Source: Strix aluco (lineage: Eukaryota; Chordata; Aves; Strigiformes; Strigidae). Taken from it: a stretch of DNA of 64,000 nucleotides. The notes beneath the pieces were generated by a model. It ran no database searches. It was not told where the DNA came from and saw only the letters and a list, made by a program, of their open reading frames with translations. Positions 39,637-51,261 of the stretch are shown here, in pieces. The stretch is taken from assembly GCF_031877795.1 (NCBI RefSeq), contig NC_133941.1, positions 24,218,251-24,282,250 on the forward strand. The letters are read 5' to 3'. Each line of letters begins with the position of its first letter. The stretch's first letter is position 1. The position numbers and the translations under genes are program-made.

Positions 39637-39651
39637 AAAAAAAAAAAAAAA
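39637..39651 (+). repeat. A(15) homopolymer
   Basis: An uninterrupted A run in non-coding DNA. No retrotransposed body was recognised next to it. Confidence 0.93.
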
Positions 39652-42600
39652 TAATCTGTATATGGATTTCACATATAGGAAAACGCAAACAAAACCCAAA
39701 AGGGCCACATGAGATTGCAGACCCAGAACACGCAGAAGATTCTTCTGCCAGAGCGTGTCAGCCGCTGTGCACGTTTTGGGTACCGCAGGGAAACAGAAAC
39801 TGAAATCCTCTGTTAACGTATCACCTGCGTTGTACTCATAGTCTAGAAACAAACATATTTATGTTGGTTGCAGAACCCAAGCACCTTGTGGAGTCACTCA
39901 GACTGCAGACCCAGTTCCCACAGGGGAAGAACTAGTCTCACAGGAACAGAAACAGAGAAAGCCAGCAAAGATGCCCAGTGTTTGTCTCAGTTTATGGGGC
40001 TCTCTTGCTGAGTAGGGAAGGGAGAGAGACACGGTGCTGCACGGCAGCTGGCAGCCACCACAGGAGGCTGCTGAAGGGGTGGCAGGACGTCTGGGGCAAG
40101 TCACGGGCACCGGCTCTGGTCCCTGCAGGCTCAGCAGCACGGCCCAAGCTCGCCTCCCTTGTCTGACAAACAGGACCAAGCCTAGGATCCTCCTCCCACC
40201 TGGGAAGCAGGGATGGCACACCCCACACCAGTGGGAATGGGATCCATCAGTCCCCACCACCCTTCGCAGGGCGAGATGACTGGCCAGACGTGAAAGGGCA
40301 CAAAGATGCCGAGGGCTTGAAGTGACCGTACCAGAACAAAACGCAACGAGGGTGCCAAGAGCACAGCACAAGGCTGAAGCAGCAGCAGGCCAGGGTGCCA
40401 CCATGCATCCCCCCCATGCCGCAGCACATGCCCCACCACTACACATCGGCTGTGCTGGTGACGTGCTCACAGTGACATGCACCACAGCCCTTCACTCTAC
40501 GGCACGGAAACATGCACAGCGTCGTTGGATCTGCAAGCATATATGGATTTTATATAGCATACAGTTTGCTAGATGCTTTCAGAAAAAAACCGCAGTGAGT
40601 CTCTTAGAACAGCAGGGAGGGCAAGGGACATCAGGGGAAAGTGCACTGTGCAAACAGACGTCATCTGTGTCTGGCATAGCTCCTGGTGGGTCTCCATGTG
40701 TTAGGCTTTGCTTTTATTAAATGCGGTCCCAATTTTTTCACCCCTGTATTTCTTGCTCTGTCTGCTCATAGGGAGAACCACTTTTAAAGGAAGTGAAAAA
40801 ATCATGCCTTGATTGTAAATTCCTCCCCAAGCTTCTGATCAACATCAGTTCTACAGATCCACCTGAACCCACCATTGTTCTCAGCATCTGCTCACTATTG
40901 ACCAGCATTTGGCACAGAAGTTCATCCAGCAAAACAAGACAAAATTAACTATCTCCAGGTAACAGGGGAAAGCCTTAAGTCAGCAGTGGGCCTGACCCCT
41001 GGCTACCCCACAGATCAGCCATAAAGCCAAACCCAGAGCAAGCTCTCCAGGTGCCTGACTCTTCACACGAACCCTCTCAGATGTTTATCCCACATCCCAA
41101 GGACAACCTCTTGACTTCTTACTCTGAAGTCGATCTGAACTTTCAATCAAAGACTGAAAGGACAACAGCACTGAAGAGATCAGCGAACTCAGTTATACGC
41201 AAAATTGTCTCTGTGTTGGGGAGAACTACGGGAAAAAGGCAGCGATTACACATCTTGTAGCTACTGACTAACAGTGAGAAAGATATTAGATACAGTCTAT
41301 CTAGCCTGATAAACAAAAAGTGAATGCTGAGCAAGTTTTTACCTTATTTGCAAAGTAATTAAAAAACCAAACAACACACAAGTAAATACTTTTTTTGGGT
41401 ATTTTATGTCAGACCTAAAGAACACCCATTTGATGAGGACTGGCAGCTGGTTATTTATTCTTAAGTTTCCTAGGTTTTTACAAAGTGTCAAAGCCCTGAA
41501 TATCTCAGAAAAACTATGACAGACACAAAAAGGTCCCCAGAAGAGTGGCTCAAGAGGCTCTTGCCATGCCCGTCCTATCACCTGAAGCTCCTCGAGAGCA
41601 ATGGTGCTGTAGCTGCACTCAGTGTCGCCTCAATAATGAAAGGCCAAGTATGGGGATCTGCTTCTTTCAGAGAGGGAAAAAAACATCCTAACTTTTCCTT
41701 CTGCCTTGTTAATGTGCAGATACAACACACTAAATATATGGTGTGAATCCATCCAGTAGCACTACATCAAATGAAATAAATCCAAGTTTCCCTTGCTCAC
41801 CAGACTTTGAAAAACCAAGAAATCGTCACAAGAATTTCATTGTTATAACAGGTACTTTATCAAAATCGTAGGTTGTCTTCTATGCATAGCTTCTCCACAC
41901 TTATCAAGCAAAATCTAAAGCTTTGCATGTAAGATGGAAGGGCTTGAATTACGCAGCCTCTAAATTCTTCATGTGAAAGATATTGCAGGGGAGAAGTTTT
42001 ACAGTCAAATATAGATCCAAGTGTACACAGCGACAATCTTGACAGTACACTACAACTATCGCTGAAAAAAGAGCAGAAAGGGCCACATAATTTACAGAAG
42101 TTGCTGCCTCCTGGTATAAGCTTGCCTTTCAGATGAATCAGTTATAAGTAATCTATTTACCTACGCAGCTAACGTCAGCATCACAGTACATCCAAATCCC
42201 TCTGAGCAACAAATTCTTTCCTAACGCAGAATTTGTAACCTGACAGCTCCTAAAATCCATTTCATTATGTTGCGCTTCTGAGCTTATCTGCATTAATAAA
42301 AGAACCGGGACAGTCAGGGGCTGGAACATCATTTTCCTGCTGCATCTGCAGGGATGGCTTCACAAACAGAGCTACCTGAAAAATCAAGTATCATCCCAGC
42401 GAAAAGTCATCAACATGTGTAAGTCACAACACAATTCCAGTCTGATCAATGGTTCATTTCAGGAGTATATAGACAGGAAAATAATTGTATTTACCAGGTT
42501 CCTTCCGAAGAAACACCACATGGATCAGCACACTAGACAGCTTCCCCAAATACTCAACTGAAGCTCAGCCCGCTTAAGCACCAGCCAGCCACAGCCCAAC

Positions 42601-44689
42601 ACCAAAAATCAAAGAAATGCTTCTCAAGGATTTAATCAATAACAAATAACCATAGCAAGACATTCCACAATTATGGTTTTGCTGTTTTGTAAATTCAATC
42701 CCACAGCAAGATACTCGTCTGCGACGACGAAGAGCACGTGAACTCCCTGCACATATACTCTGCAGAGAGACCTTGACCACATTCAGCAACCACACACCTC
42801 TCCAGCACCGCCATCCTTCTCCACAGACATCACCAGAAATCGGGGACTGAGAAGTGCAGACAAGGAACCAGATAACACAAGGAAACCTCACTAAGGTATT
42901 AAACACAGTCATAAATTATTTCATTTGTGACTTCTGTCTCCAAGCCAACATTTTCAACAGCATCTATTGAAAACTCAGGTGGGGGCTAGTTGGCAGCAAG
43001 GCAGGAATCTACGTAGGTGTTTGCCATACTAGCTAACATCCAAGACATCAGTCATAAAAATGCTCAAACACTTCGCTTAATTAGGGGGGGACAGGGAAAG
43101 CAATGCTGAGGTCATGGTTTCAGAAGGGAGACTTCTGATTACAACTCTCCAAAGCCAACTTCTGAAGAATGTAGGAGGACAGATGTTTTTCCTACTCAAA
43201 CATGCACTAACTGAACAATACCGACACGGACCCACCAAGTGCTAAGTCCATGGGGCTTGTTTGGAAAAATTCTGAATGTTCTAGAATTGAAAATAGTGCA
43301 CTGGGATGACAAAAAAACCTGCTCGAAGAGCAACTATTGACAAAGCCAAGTTAAACTAATGACTGATTCAAAAGTATTAGTGGTTTCCTTCCACAAATAC
43401 CAAATGGCAAAGCCTGCAACTTGATTAAGAAATTCATTTCAGAAATACTGCCATTTAGCATGAGGCGCCCTATTCCTGAACACTAATATCTCTGTAGGAG
43501 CAAAGAGAGTGCCCCATTTGGCCCATTCAATCCCTCATCTTGTCTTTGATACAAGCCAATGTCAAATATTTCAGAGAAAAAGTAAAGTAGTTATACAGTA
43601 GACAGCAAAAAAGGATCACTTTGGAGATAGGTGTAAAGTAATAGTTAAGTAGTATTTGCTCATTAAAGTTGTGGAATGAAGACCAGAGTTAAACATGCAA
43701 AGAAACTGCAAGGGCCAATTTTACATCATTCTTTGGAATGAAATGTGTGTCAGGGAGGTTGAATCAGGATTTGCAAAAGACCCTTAAACCACTCGAATGT
43801 TTCTCCCTGCCATCTCCAGCTGCCCGCTTTGTATCCCTGCAGCAGACAAGCAGCGACGGTGGCAGCAGCTCTCCCCCCTGCTCAGCCCCGCTCCAAGCAA
43901 GCCGGGGATGGGGTGGGAAAGCAGGATGTGATTATGCATTTAGATACTCCATCATGATGCACGGCAATCGGAAAGCCAAATTAATGGCATATGGGCAAAC
44001 TTAATTTGGCATTTCTGAACTACCGGGTGCATGACTTGGCAGTTTAAAACATTCTTTCAATATTCGTATTAAGTTTCTGTAACTTCTATAAGATTGAAAA
44101 CTGGGGGATCTGTGAGCTCCCTCATGGAAAACTCGTCTTTGAAGCTGAAGATCCATAGTGACTTCACAGGCGTCCTTGCAGAGCAGTGCTGGCGCCGTCG
44201 GAAGATGCAGAGCTACAGGACACAGCTGCGGGCCTGCAGCCAATGAGGCGAGGAATTCTACTCAGTGTGTTTGACCTGTTTGTTGCACATCAAAGCAATA
44301 TTCAAAGTCAGGAATAAAATTAGTTGTTCTGGGATCTGCAGGGGAATGTCTTTTTGGGTATAGTACAGACCCCCCCACTTCTGATGGTGCAGACTCAGGT
44401 CCCTCTTGCTTCTTTGCTCAGCTTTTGCTCAAGAAGTTGTCCCATTTAATCTCATGTCATTTGCTTAATAGCCACTGAGGGTCAAAGCACCCTTTGACAT
44501 GATGGAGGGCAATAAAACATAGCTTGAAGTTAATAGTCAGAATAATTGCAGCCAAGGCAGCTATCAGAAAATTAAAATCATGAATAGCGAAATACAAACA
44601 TCAACCTCTGAGCCATTATTCGGCCCCAATACCAGCTAAAGACGCAATAGTTAGGAACACACCCCTGGAAATGTGAAAGCTGCGTTTAA

Positions 44690-44850
44690 GCCCCTCTCAC
44701 ACAGGCCACCCCTCCTGCCCGCCGCGGGCTCTGCCGGGTGCCCAGCACATGCAGCGCGGCCCCGGCCTGAGGGAGAGAGCAGGGAGCGCAGCCCTGCAGC
44801 CAGAGGCAGCACACAGAGCAAAGCCGCACGGGTCAGCTGCGCGGGGAGAC
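44690..44850. promoter_or_regulatory. Small CpG-containing GC-rich cluster
   Basis: A short patch with many CG dinucleotides (for example CCCGCCGCGGG and GCGCGGCCCCGGCC) in AT-rich surroundings, about 0.6 kb beyond the predicted WNK2 poly(A) site. It could be a small CpG island or enhancer. There is no TATA box or open first exon that I can defend. Confidence 0.25.
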
Positions 44851-45434
44851 AGAAGCAGGAGTATGAAACCTCCAGTCCTTTCCTAATTTGTCCTGCAGCC
44901 TACGCCCGTGATGGCAACTGCCAAGGGGGTGCTTGCATCAGGGCCGAACCTCACATCCTTGCTTCCTCGCATTTAAATGATGCCAGGATAAAGTTAAAAG
45001 GGCTCCCCTAGCACTTTTCAGTGTAGGAGAGACACAGTCCACGTGCCTCTTTCACCACCGACCAAACTCTAACATCCTCCTGTGTACCACCAGCAATCCT
45101 GGTGTACCATCTGCTTAAAAGAACTCGTTAAATGTTCCAGTCTCGTCTGCTCTGCAGCAGCATAACAGCAGAAACACTGCAGCGGGCAGGGGATTTCAAG
45201 CAACGTAACCTGCGTGGTGGCACTACATGACTTCTGGAGCACTGTTTCACTTCTACAGCTGCCAAGAGGTGGGACGTGTCAGTTATGGGCAGAACCTGAG
45301 AAACAGTGGAGGCATCCCATCTGCTCCTTCTATACAAATCAAGGGATAATAGTCTGGAAAACAAATGTAGAGTTACCCGGAACAGCTGGGAATCAACAGT
45401 TCTACATTTTAGAAAAACACTGGGTTTTTCACAC

Positions 45435-47269
45435 AATTTTCAAGCACAAAATGTTTATTTTTCTTCTTTTTAATCTATACAATTTCTCGGGGTTTTTAGT
45501 GCCACTGACTTTGTCAGTATACAAGGGATGGACTATACAACAGGCAATTAGCGACATAAACTGTAAGATTCAGTGCAAGCCGAAGGAAAACTGGTGTGAG
45601 AACATATTTTCCATGTTTGCTCATGAAGCATACAGACATGAATCTAAAAAACCCAAACAAATTAAAGATACACGTTACAGAGAACAGAAATCTCTTACTA
45701 CAGTAAGTATTTTGCCCAGGCAGAAGACTCTGCATAATTGTCTATAAAATTCAATTCTAACTGAATTGATGGAATAATATATTCAAAGGGTACAAACAAA
45801 ATAATTTAGACAGATATAATGCTCAAAGTACAATAGAACTATACAATTCACAGCTTGGCAGCACAAGACATCTCTGTCCTTCAGCAGACAGTATAAAATG
45901 TCATTGCAGTAGAGATACAGAGCGACGTGCCTTCAGATGTGACCGCCTGGTTCGTGACCTGTGCCTGTAACGCTCTCCCTTAGCGCTTTCGAGGGAAAGG
46001 AGACTTACCATCAGCAAATCAGTTTTAGTGGTTATCTTGTGCCTTTAGACTGAGAGGTGCAGGTGGAGACTTTATGCACAAACAGGCAAAAAGCAACTTT
46101 CAAACAGGAGAGAGGTGTCCATGCCACCTAGAGTGCAAACTTAATTAAAACTAAAAAATAAAAAATAATAGTTTTCAAGTAAAAGGTGGTGAGATTCCAA
46201 AACTGAAGTATCAGATATGAAAAAGAATAGCTTCACATTATTATTCTGTTTCAGTACTAAATACTACTAGCACATCAGTGGCAAAACACCATTCTTAACC
46301 CCGGTGGCCGAACCGAAGCCAGAATACATGCAAGTGCTGTACTTACATGGTTCTTACAGTAACCTGGAGATATGTTCTCCTACAATCAAGATTTCAGTTA
46401 GATTTCTTCACTTATGAAGCATGCATGAATTTGTAATTTAACTAAATTATAAAAGCCCAGTAGGGGAAAGAAAATGTAATACCATTTGCTGCTGATCCCG
46501 AAAAAAATGCATTTGCCTGCCTGTTAGAGAAACAAGTTGCTGTCCACAACAACTTTACCAAAAACTGGGGAAGAGAATGAATTGCACTGCCTGAAGCTAT
46601 TGCCTGTCCTTATATACAACTTACTTGGATCACTCTGTAAATGCTCCTATTTTAAAATGTGCATTTCACTACTCCTTGTACAAACACAAACACCTTTTTG
46701 ATTGGCATCTCAAACAAAACTCACAATTATTTTTTTTTTAAAAGCTTCGGAAATGAAAAATTTAACCTGTGGACTAAAATAAAAGCATTTACAGCAGAAT
46801 GAAACTAATGAAGAACGTTGACTGTAAACCTCCAATATCTTTGCAAATAAAAAGAACTCCCAAGCAGATTGTAAATAAAATACACCTTTCAAATAATTTT
46901 ACATCTCTTTCCAGCTGAAACTGAAAAGCTGAAATTCAAGGCACTGTACTCCTGCAGGGGTTAGTACAATATTCTAGTCATCAATTCAAGTACATCGACT
47001 TTAAGAATCGCGAGTGTAAAACATCAGAACACAACATAATAAAGTGTCTTCAGCAATGAAATATAAGCAAATATTGCCATAACAAACAAACTATCTTGTG
47101 TGAAACCATTTCACAGTGATTGCTGGATGCAGTGTATGGCTGTGTACGCTAGCAGGCCTGACCAGACCGCAGCCTCGTCCAACACATATGGCATCTACAG
47201 ACCAAACGCTCCACGTGACAGTGCCGGAATCCTCGTCACCCGCGGCGAGGCACCCGCCAGGCACCCACA
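45435..47269 (-). other. WNK2: Predicted WNK2 3' untranslated region
   Basis: AT-rich sequence runs from the WNK2 stop codon to the first credible poly(A) signal on the minus strand, about 1.8 kb downstream. No AATAAA or ATTAAA was found on this strand between the stop and 45473. The end point is inferred from the signal alone. A plus-strand frame of 177 codons over 45214-45747 starts with GTG rather than ATG and overlaps this end. I treat it as chance. Confidence 0.45.
45454..45473 (-). terminator. WNK2: Predicted poly(A) signal pair of WNK2
   Basis: On the minus strand ATTAAA (45473-45468) is followed by AATAAA (45459-45454), then a GU-rich stretch (TTTTGTGC, then TTGTGTG) at the distance expected for a downstream element. 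Cleavage would fall near 45435. Confidence 0.42.
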
Positions 47270-47620
47270 CTACGTCATCCGCAGGTGCGGGCCGGGCGGC
47301 TCAGCAGCGGGGCGCTGCAGCGGCACCGGGTACATCTGCAAGCAGGTTTTGCCGAGAGGCGAGAACCGTGCGATGCTGGGAGCCCCGACAATCCTGGGCT
47401 GCGCAGCCGGCCTCGGCCACGGCATGCCGTAAACAGGCGTGGGGAACACTCCTCCGTACGGACAGAGAGGCATCGCGTACGGTGTCACCATGCCCGAGAG
47501 GGCAGGCCCTGGCATGGCCACTGCTGGGGACGGCGAAGCTCCAGGAGCTAATGCAGCGGGCAAGGGGCAAGACACTGGAACAACGCACTTTTTCCCCAAT
47601 CCCATTCTTACTGAATTAAC
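47270..47620 (-). CDS. WNK2: WNK2 terminal coding exon
   Basis: The acceptor TTTTTCTTTTCGTAG is followed by 116 codons and a stop at 47270-47272. The exon starts between codons (phase 0), matching the phase-0 end of the exon at 55958. It is GC-rich and encodes a proline/alanine-rich, probably disordered tail (for example TPYAMPLCPYGGVFPTPVYG) ending in PPGPHLRMT. WNK paralogues also end in low-complexity tails: WNK1 ends in PPGSNLRTT and WNK3 in a Pro/Gly/Gln-rich tail (from memory), so the layout fits the family. As I recall it, the canonical human WNK2 isoform has a different ending. This may therefore be an alternative or ancestral last exon. WNK2 is a cytosolic Ser/Thr kinase acting upstream of SPAK/OSR1 and cation-chloride cotransporters, but this exon carries no catalytic part. 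Confidence 0.88.
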   Translation of the reverse strand, partial: VNSVRMGLGKKCVVPVSCPLPAALAPGASPSPAVAMPGPALSGMVTPYAMPLCPYGGVFPTPVYGMPWPRPAAQPRIVGAPSIARFSPLGKTCLQMYPVPLQRPAAEPPGPHLRMT

Positions 47621-47692
47621 CTACGAAAAGAAAAATACAAAAAGCATCGCTATTAAGCTCCTCTTTCCCCACCTGCCACCGGCACTGCTGGC

Positions 47693-47737
47693 GTGCCGAG
47701 ACACGCGTGTGTGTGCTGAGACACGCGAGTGTGTGCC
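47693..47737. repeat. 20-bp tandem repeat, about 2.2 copies
   Basis: GTGCCGAGACACGCGTGTGT (47693-47712) is followed by GTGCTGAGACACGCGAGTGT (47713-47732) and a partial third copy. It lies in the WNK2 last intron, about 75 bp upstream of the terminal-exon acceptor. Confidence 0.95.
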
Positions 47738-50700
47738 AGCACCGTGGCAGCATGACCCCTGCCGGCACCCCTGCCCCGCCTTGGGCACCCGCAGGTGGGC
47801 TGTCAGCGCCAGGTAGGGGAGCACAGGGGGGCACGGTGTCCTTGGAGCTTGGGGGGTGGGTTTTTCTATTTTTTTTTTTTCTTTTAAATTGTTTTTCTTT
47901 TTTTTGTTTTTGTTTGTTTGTGGGGTTTTGTTTTTTAAAGACAAAAAAATTGGAAATTGCTAAGAAAGGTCGATATGGGGAGAAGGAGAAAGCTGTCTGA
48001 ATATAATCCTACTATTAAGGAGGCAGGAAGCATCACTGAACGGGTGAGAATGGAACAACACAAAAAGCCGTGAAAAGCCACAAGTATCCAAAGGAACTCA
48101 AGTATCTTTTATACCCCGACTTGTGCATAAGAGCAAATAAACTAAATGCAGGATTAACCCAAATCTCATATTCTTACAGCCATCCTCAGAACAGGCTTTA
48201 AAAATTCTAGCACGTATTTCTGTAAAAAGTTGTTTTGTCTGGCCTCACTGAACTAAGGGTAGCAAAGAACAGAAAGATACCTGCCAGGGCAGTTAAATAC
48301 CCAGCACTGGTGGTGCTTGAGACCAGGCAAGGTAAACCAGCAAGGACACGGGGGGAGTAGCTCCTGTCTCAGGGGCGTCCAGAACCAATTCCAGGGATTT
48401 TTTAAAAATGCTATTAACATCCAGTTCAGTTATTCAGTTTTTGCATGCAAGGGGCAGGGAAAGAGCTCTCCTTCCTAAACACAGGGACGGTGGAGCATCC
48501 CAAATTATATGCTCCATCATGCGCAATACCACGGAAACAATCATTATCCAAAATGCTGCCCACTCCCTCTGCGGATGGCATTTGCAGCAGTTCATTATGT
48601 TTTTAATTTCACAGAATTTACAGCTCCCTGCCGTGGTTCCCACCAAGCCAGCACCTGTTCATGGTGTAAGAAAAAAAAAGGGTATTATTTAAGTCGGGGA
48701 ATTTTCTATTGATTTGGTATTTCACATTAAATCAATAAAATTGGTATGAAAGTGAAATTTCAGCAGAAAAAAATGAATATATGTATATACATGTGGAATG
48801 CAGTAAGCACGTTTCTGATTTTAGTATCTCTTCTCAATTAAAATAAAAATGGCAATGTCACTCTGGGATTTACTGCTTTGGGGCATTAACCCGTGCTCCA
48901 AAGCAAATTTTAGAAAAACAGAAAAATACCTGATATCCTTCTTCATTTTACTGCCTCCAGTTCTAATCTGAAACCTGAATCTGATGGTGAGCATCCAACT
49001 AAGAGAAACATCTGCTTCAGTACAATGAGTTTAACATTATTTACGTATAAAAATCCACCAAAATTAACAGCAGAAACCAAAGAACAAGAAACAGAGAAAC
49101 TAAGGACATATTTAAGACCTGAAGTCTTCTTTAAGCTATTACTAGACACTTGTTTTAACATCCTCAGAATGACGGTTTCCACCAAACTAGACAACTGAGT
49201 GGATGACAATGGACACCCATAAATGTACCAAAATATATAATTGCTTATACAAGCACTAGACTATAGTGAAAATGTAAAGTGACATTTTACAATTTTTAAA
49301 TAGGATCACTTGCTAACTTGAAAAAGTTTATTTTCAGTTCTTTGAAAATAGTGAGAAATCTACCTCTACCAGATTCATGTTTCTTGACTTTTTCATTCTC
49401 AGCTAAATTACTCAGTAAAGCAGCAGAAAGCAGCAGCTGTACTTAAGGTTACGTATGTGCAACCAGGAATAAAACTGCATCGTGCTCCAAAACCAACCAT
49501 TACACATACTTATTGAAACCTGTTAATGTTGTGACAAATGCACATTAATGATTTAAGGTTCCTTCCTCTACCTTTGTTGTATACTTCAACACACACTTTA
49601 AGCAAAACACACACTTTAAGAGGCAACAAGACATCTAGCTCTTGTGTCTTCCCCTGGATTGAAGTCTCTTGGGTCAAAGCTATTTTTTTAACCATCATCT
49701 TTTAACCAGCTATGACAACTCAACACCGATGGAGGCTGAAACAACCCATTTCTTCCTGCATGTGGATGCCGACAGAAACATCAAAATCAATGTGCACCAG
49801 AAGAGTCCTCAAAAGAGCACAAGGAGCCACGGATTTCCCAGCTCTGGGCAAGTCATGAGACTACAAGTCACTTGTTCATAAATAAAATTCAAAGGGAAGC
49901 AGATGGACATTCACAGAGCGATGGACAAGGTGTGTAGCTACGCCAGGGTCAAAGTCATAGCTGTGACCAGAACTAGCTCAGCATTTCAATCAATCAGGCT
50001 GGTATTTTAATGGAAGTATGGCGAAGGAAGCTCCTGAGACGCGTGGCACAGCCAGGTGCCCTGTCAACGGTAAGGCTATTTTACCCCTGAGCACAAGCCC
50101 TACAGCTGCTGCGGGGGCTGAAGCTCACAAGTGAAGCTGTGAGCCCATAAGTTCTCCCATCACTCACGGGCTGGCCAATTCTGTGCTGAAAGGACACATT
50201 TGTTATCTGTAGCTCCATGCTTGCCCAGGTGACCTCTCCTCTTAGCTATTACCTTGTCATTTTTGCAAGTTTGTTCAAAAGGTGCCAGTTCTGGCCCAAA
50301 GCTGTTGATTCCAAGATGTGCATCAACTACAGCACACTATATCCTAGTGGGCACAAGGCTTCAGCTTCCAGTGCATTTTCTGGGCTTTGGTATTCTACCC
50401 ACAGCTTGAAGATATGGGTGTTGTTTCTTTTATACTGAAGATACCTTGAGAATTGAAAACAACTGGTACAACATCAGCCTCCTGTATCCAGCTCTAACAA
50501 CCAGTGCTTAGAGATCACTGAAAAACAAAAGATCTTTATAGCCATAGCCTGCAGTCATACAGGACAAGTGTTCAGGGTTTATTTAAAATACTCTAATACT
50601 CCTGCAGGAGTGTAAAGCAGAAGTGGTCTTTTCGCTTCCTAATTCAACTTTAGATGATGCAACACTACTCATGAGGAATGAGACTGATTATATGATTTAG

Positions 50701-51059
50701 CCAGCTATGGATGGCATTACTTCATTTTTAGTATTACAATATTAATTTACTTCTGTTTGTTCTGCTGCCCGTCTAGAGCCTAGTAAAGTCAGCTGCCTTG
50801 GCCTTAATGAGGCTGATAAGGTAGACACAGTCTCAAACTTAATGAATTTAACAAATGCACTGCAAAATTTATGTCTGTCATCACTACGTAACAAAAATCT
50901 GTCAGCTAGAGATATTTAATAGGTTCTAGGTTTTTTTTGGAAAGAAGACTGGGTTGACATCCTAAAATGTGTCCTATATTATATGCGAAAGAAGTGAAAT
51001 TCCCCTCCTCTTTCCCTCTGCATCTCAATTAACCTCCTCTATAGAAGCAATATACTTAC

Positions 51060-51261
51060 TGAACGAACACCTCTGGCAGCATCTCTGTCTGCTGCCTTTG
51101 TACGTCTGCTCAGCCGCCTCCTCTCCTGCACTTGCCAACCTCTCCCTGCACTCAGCCTCTGCCCTGAGGGCTTCTAGAAGTCCCTGCCACGTAAGAGCCA
51201 CCTCTTGCTCCTGCTTCCCCAAATGCCTGCCTTCTGCTGCCAGTCCTTCCCTTGCTGCCAT
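51060..51261 (-). other. Ala/Glu-rich open frame ending at a strong donor
   Basis: On the WNK2 sense strand an ATG at 51261 opens a frame rich in Ala, Glu, Gln and Arg (for example LLEALRAEAECRERLASAGE), like a short coiled coil. At 51060 the frame meets TTCA|GTAAGTAT, a near-perfect donor. If spliced there it would be a first exon with about 67 codons. Read through, it would stop at 51025. It could be an alternative WNK2 exon, the first exon of an intronic transcript, or a purine-rich stretch that looks coding by composition. No acceptor is obvious upstream. No family recognised. Confidence 0.22.

Larger units (their letters stand above)
33061..45434. other. Non-coding stretch downstream of WNK2
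   Basis: I see no gene here that I can support. It includes a T-rich tract with an open frame (36358-36756), an A(15) run at 39637, a GC-rich patch at 39.9-40.5 kb where a 195-codon minus-strand frame lacks an ATG start and recognisable content, and a CpG cluster at 44.7 kb. No CR1 copy or tandem array was noticed in this part. Confidence 0.5.

Noticed and set aside
39898..40485. 195-codon minus-strand frame, the longest in the window
   Set aside because: It starts with GTG. It is Cys/Ala/Ser-rich, without domain or splice sites, in a GC-rich patch open on both strands.
45214..45747. 177-codon plus-strand frame opposite the WNK2 3' end
   Set aside because: It starts with GTG. The first ATG is about 79 codons in, no domain is recognisable, and it overlaps the predicted WNK2 poly(A) region on the other strand.
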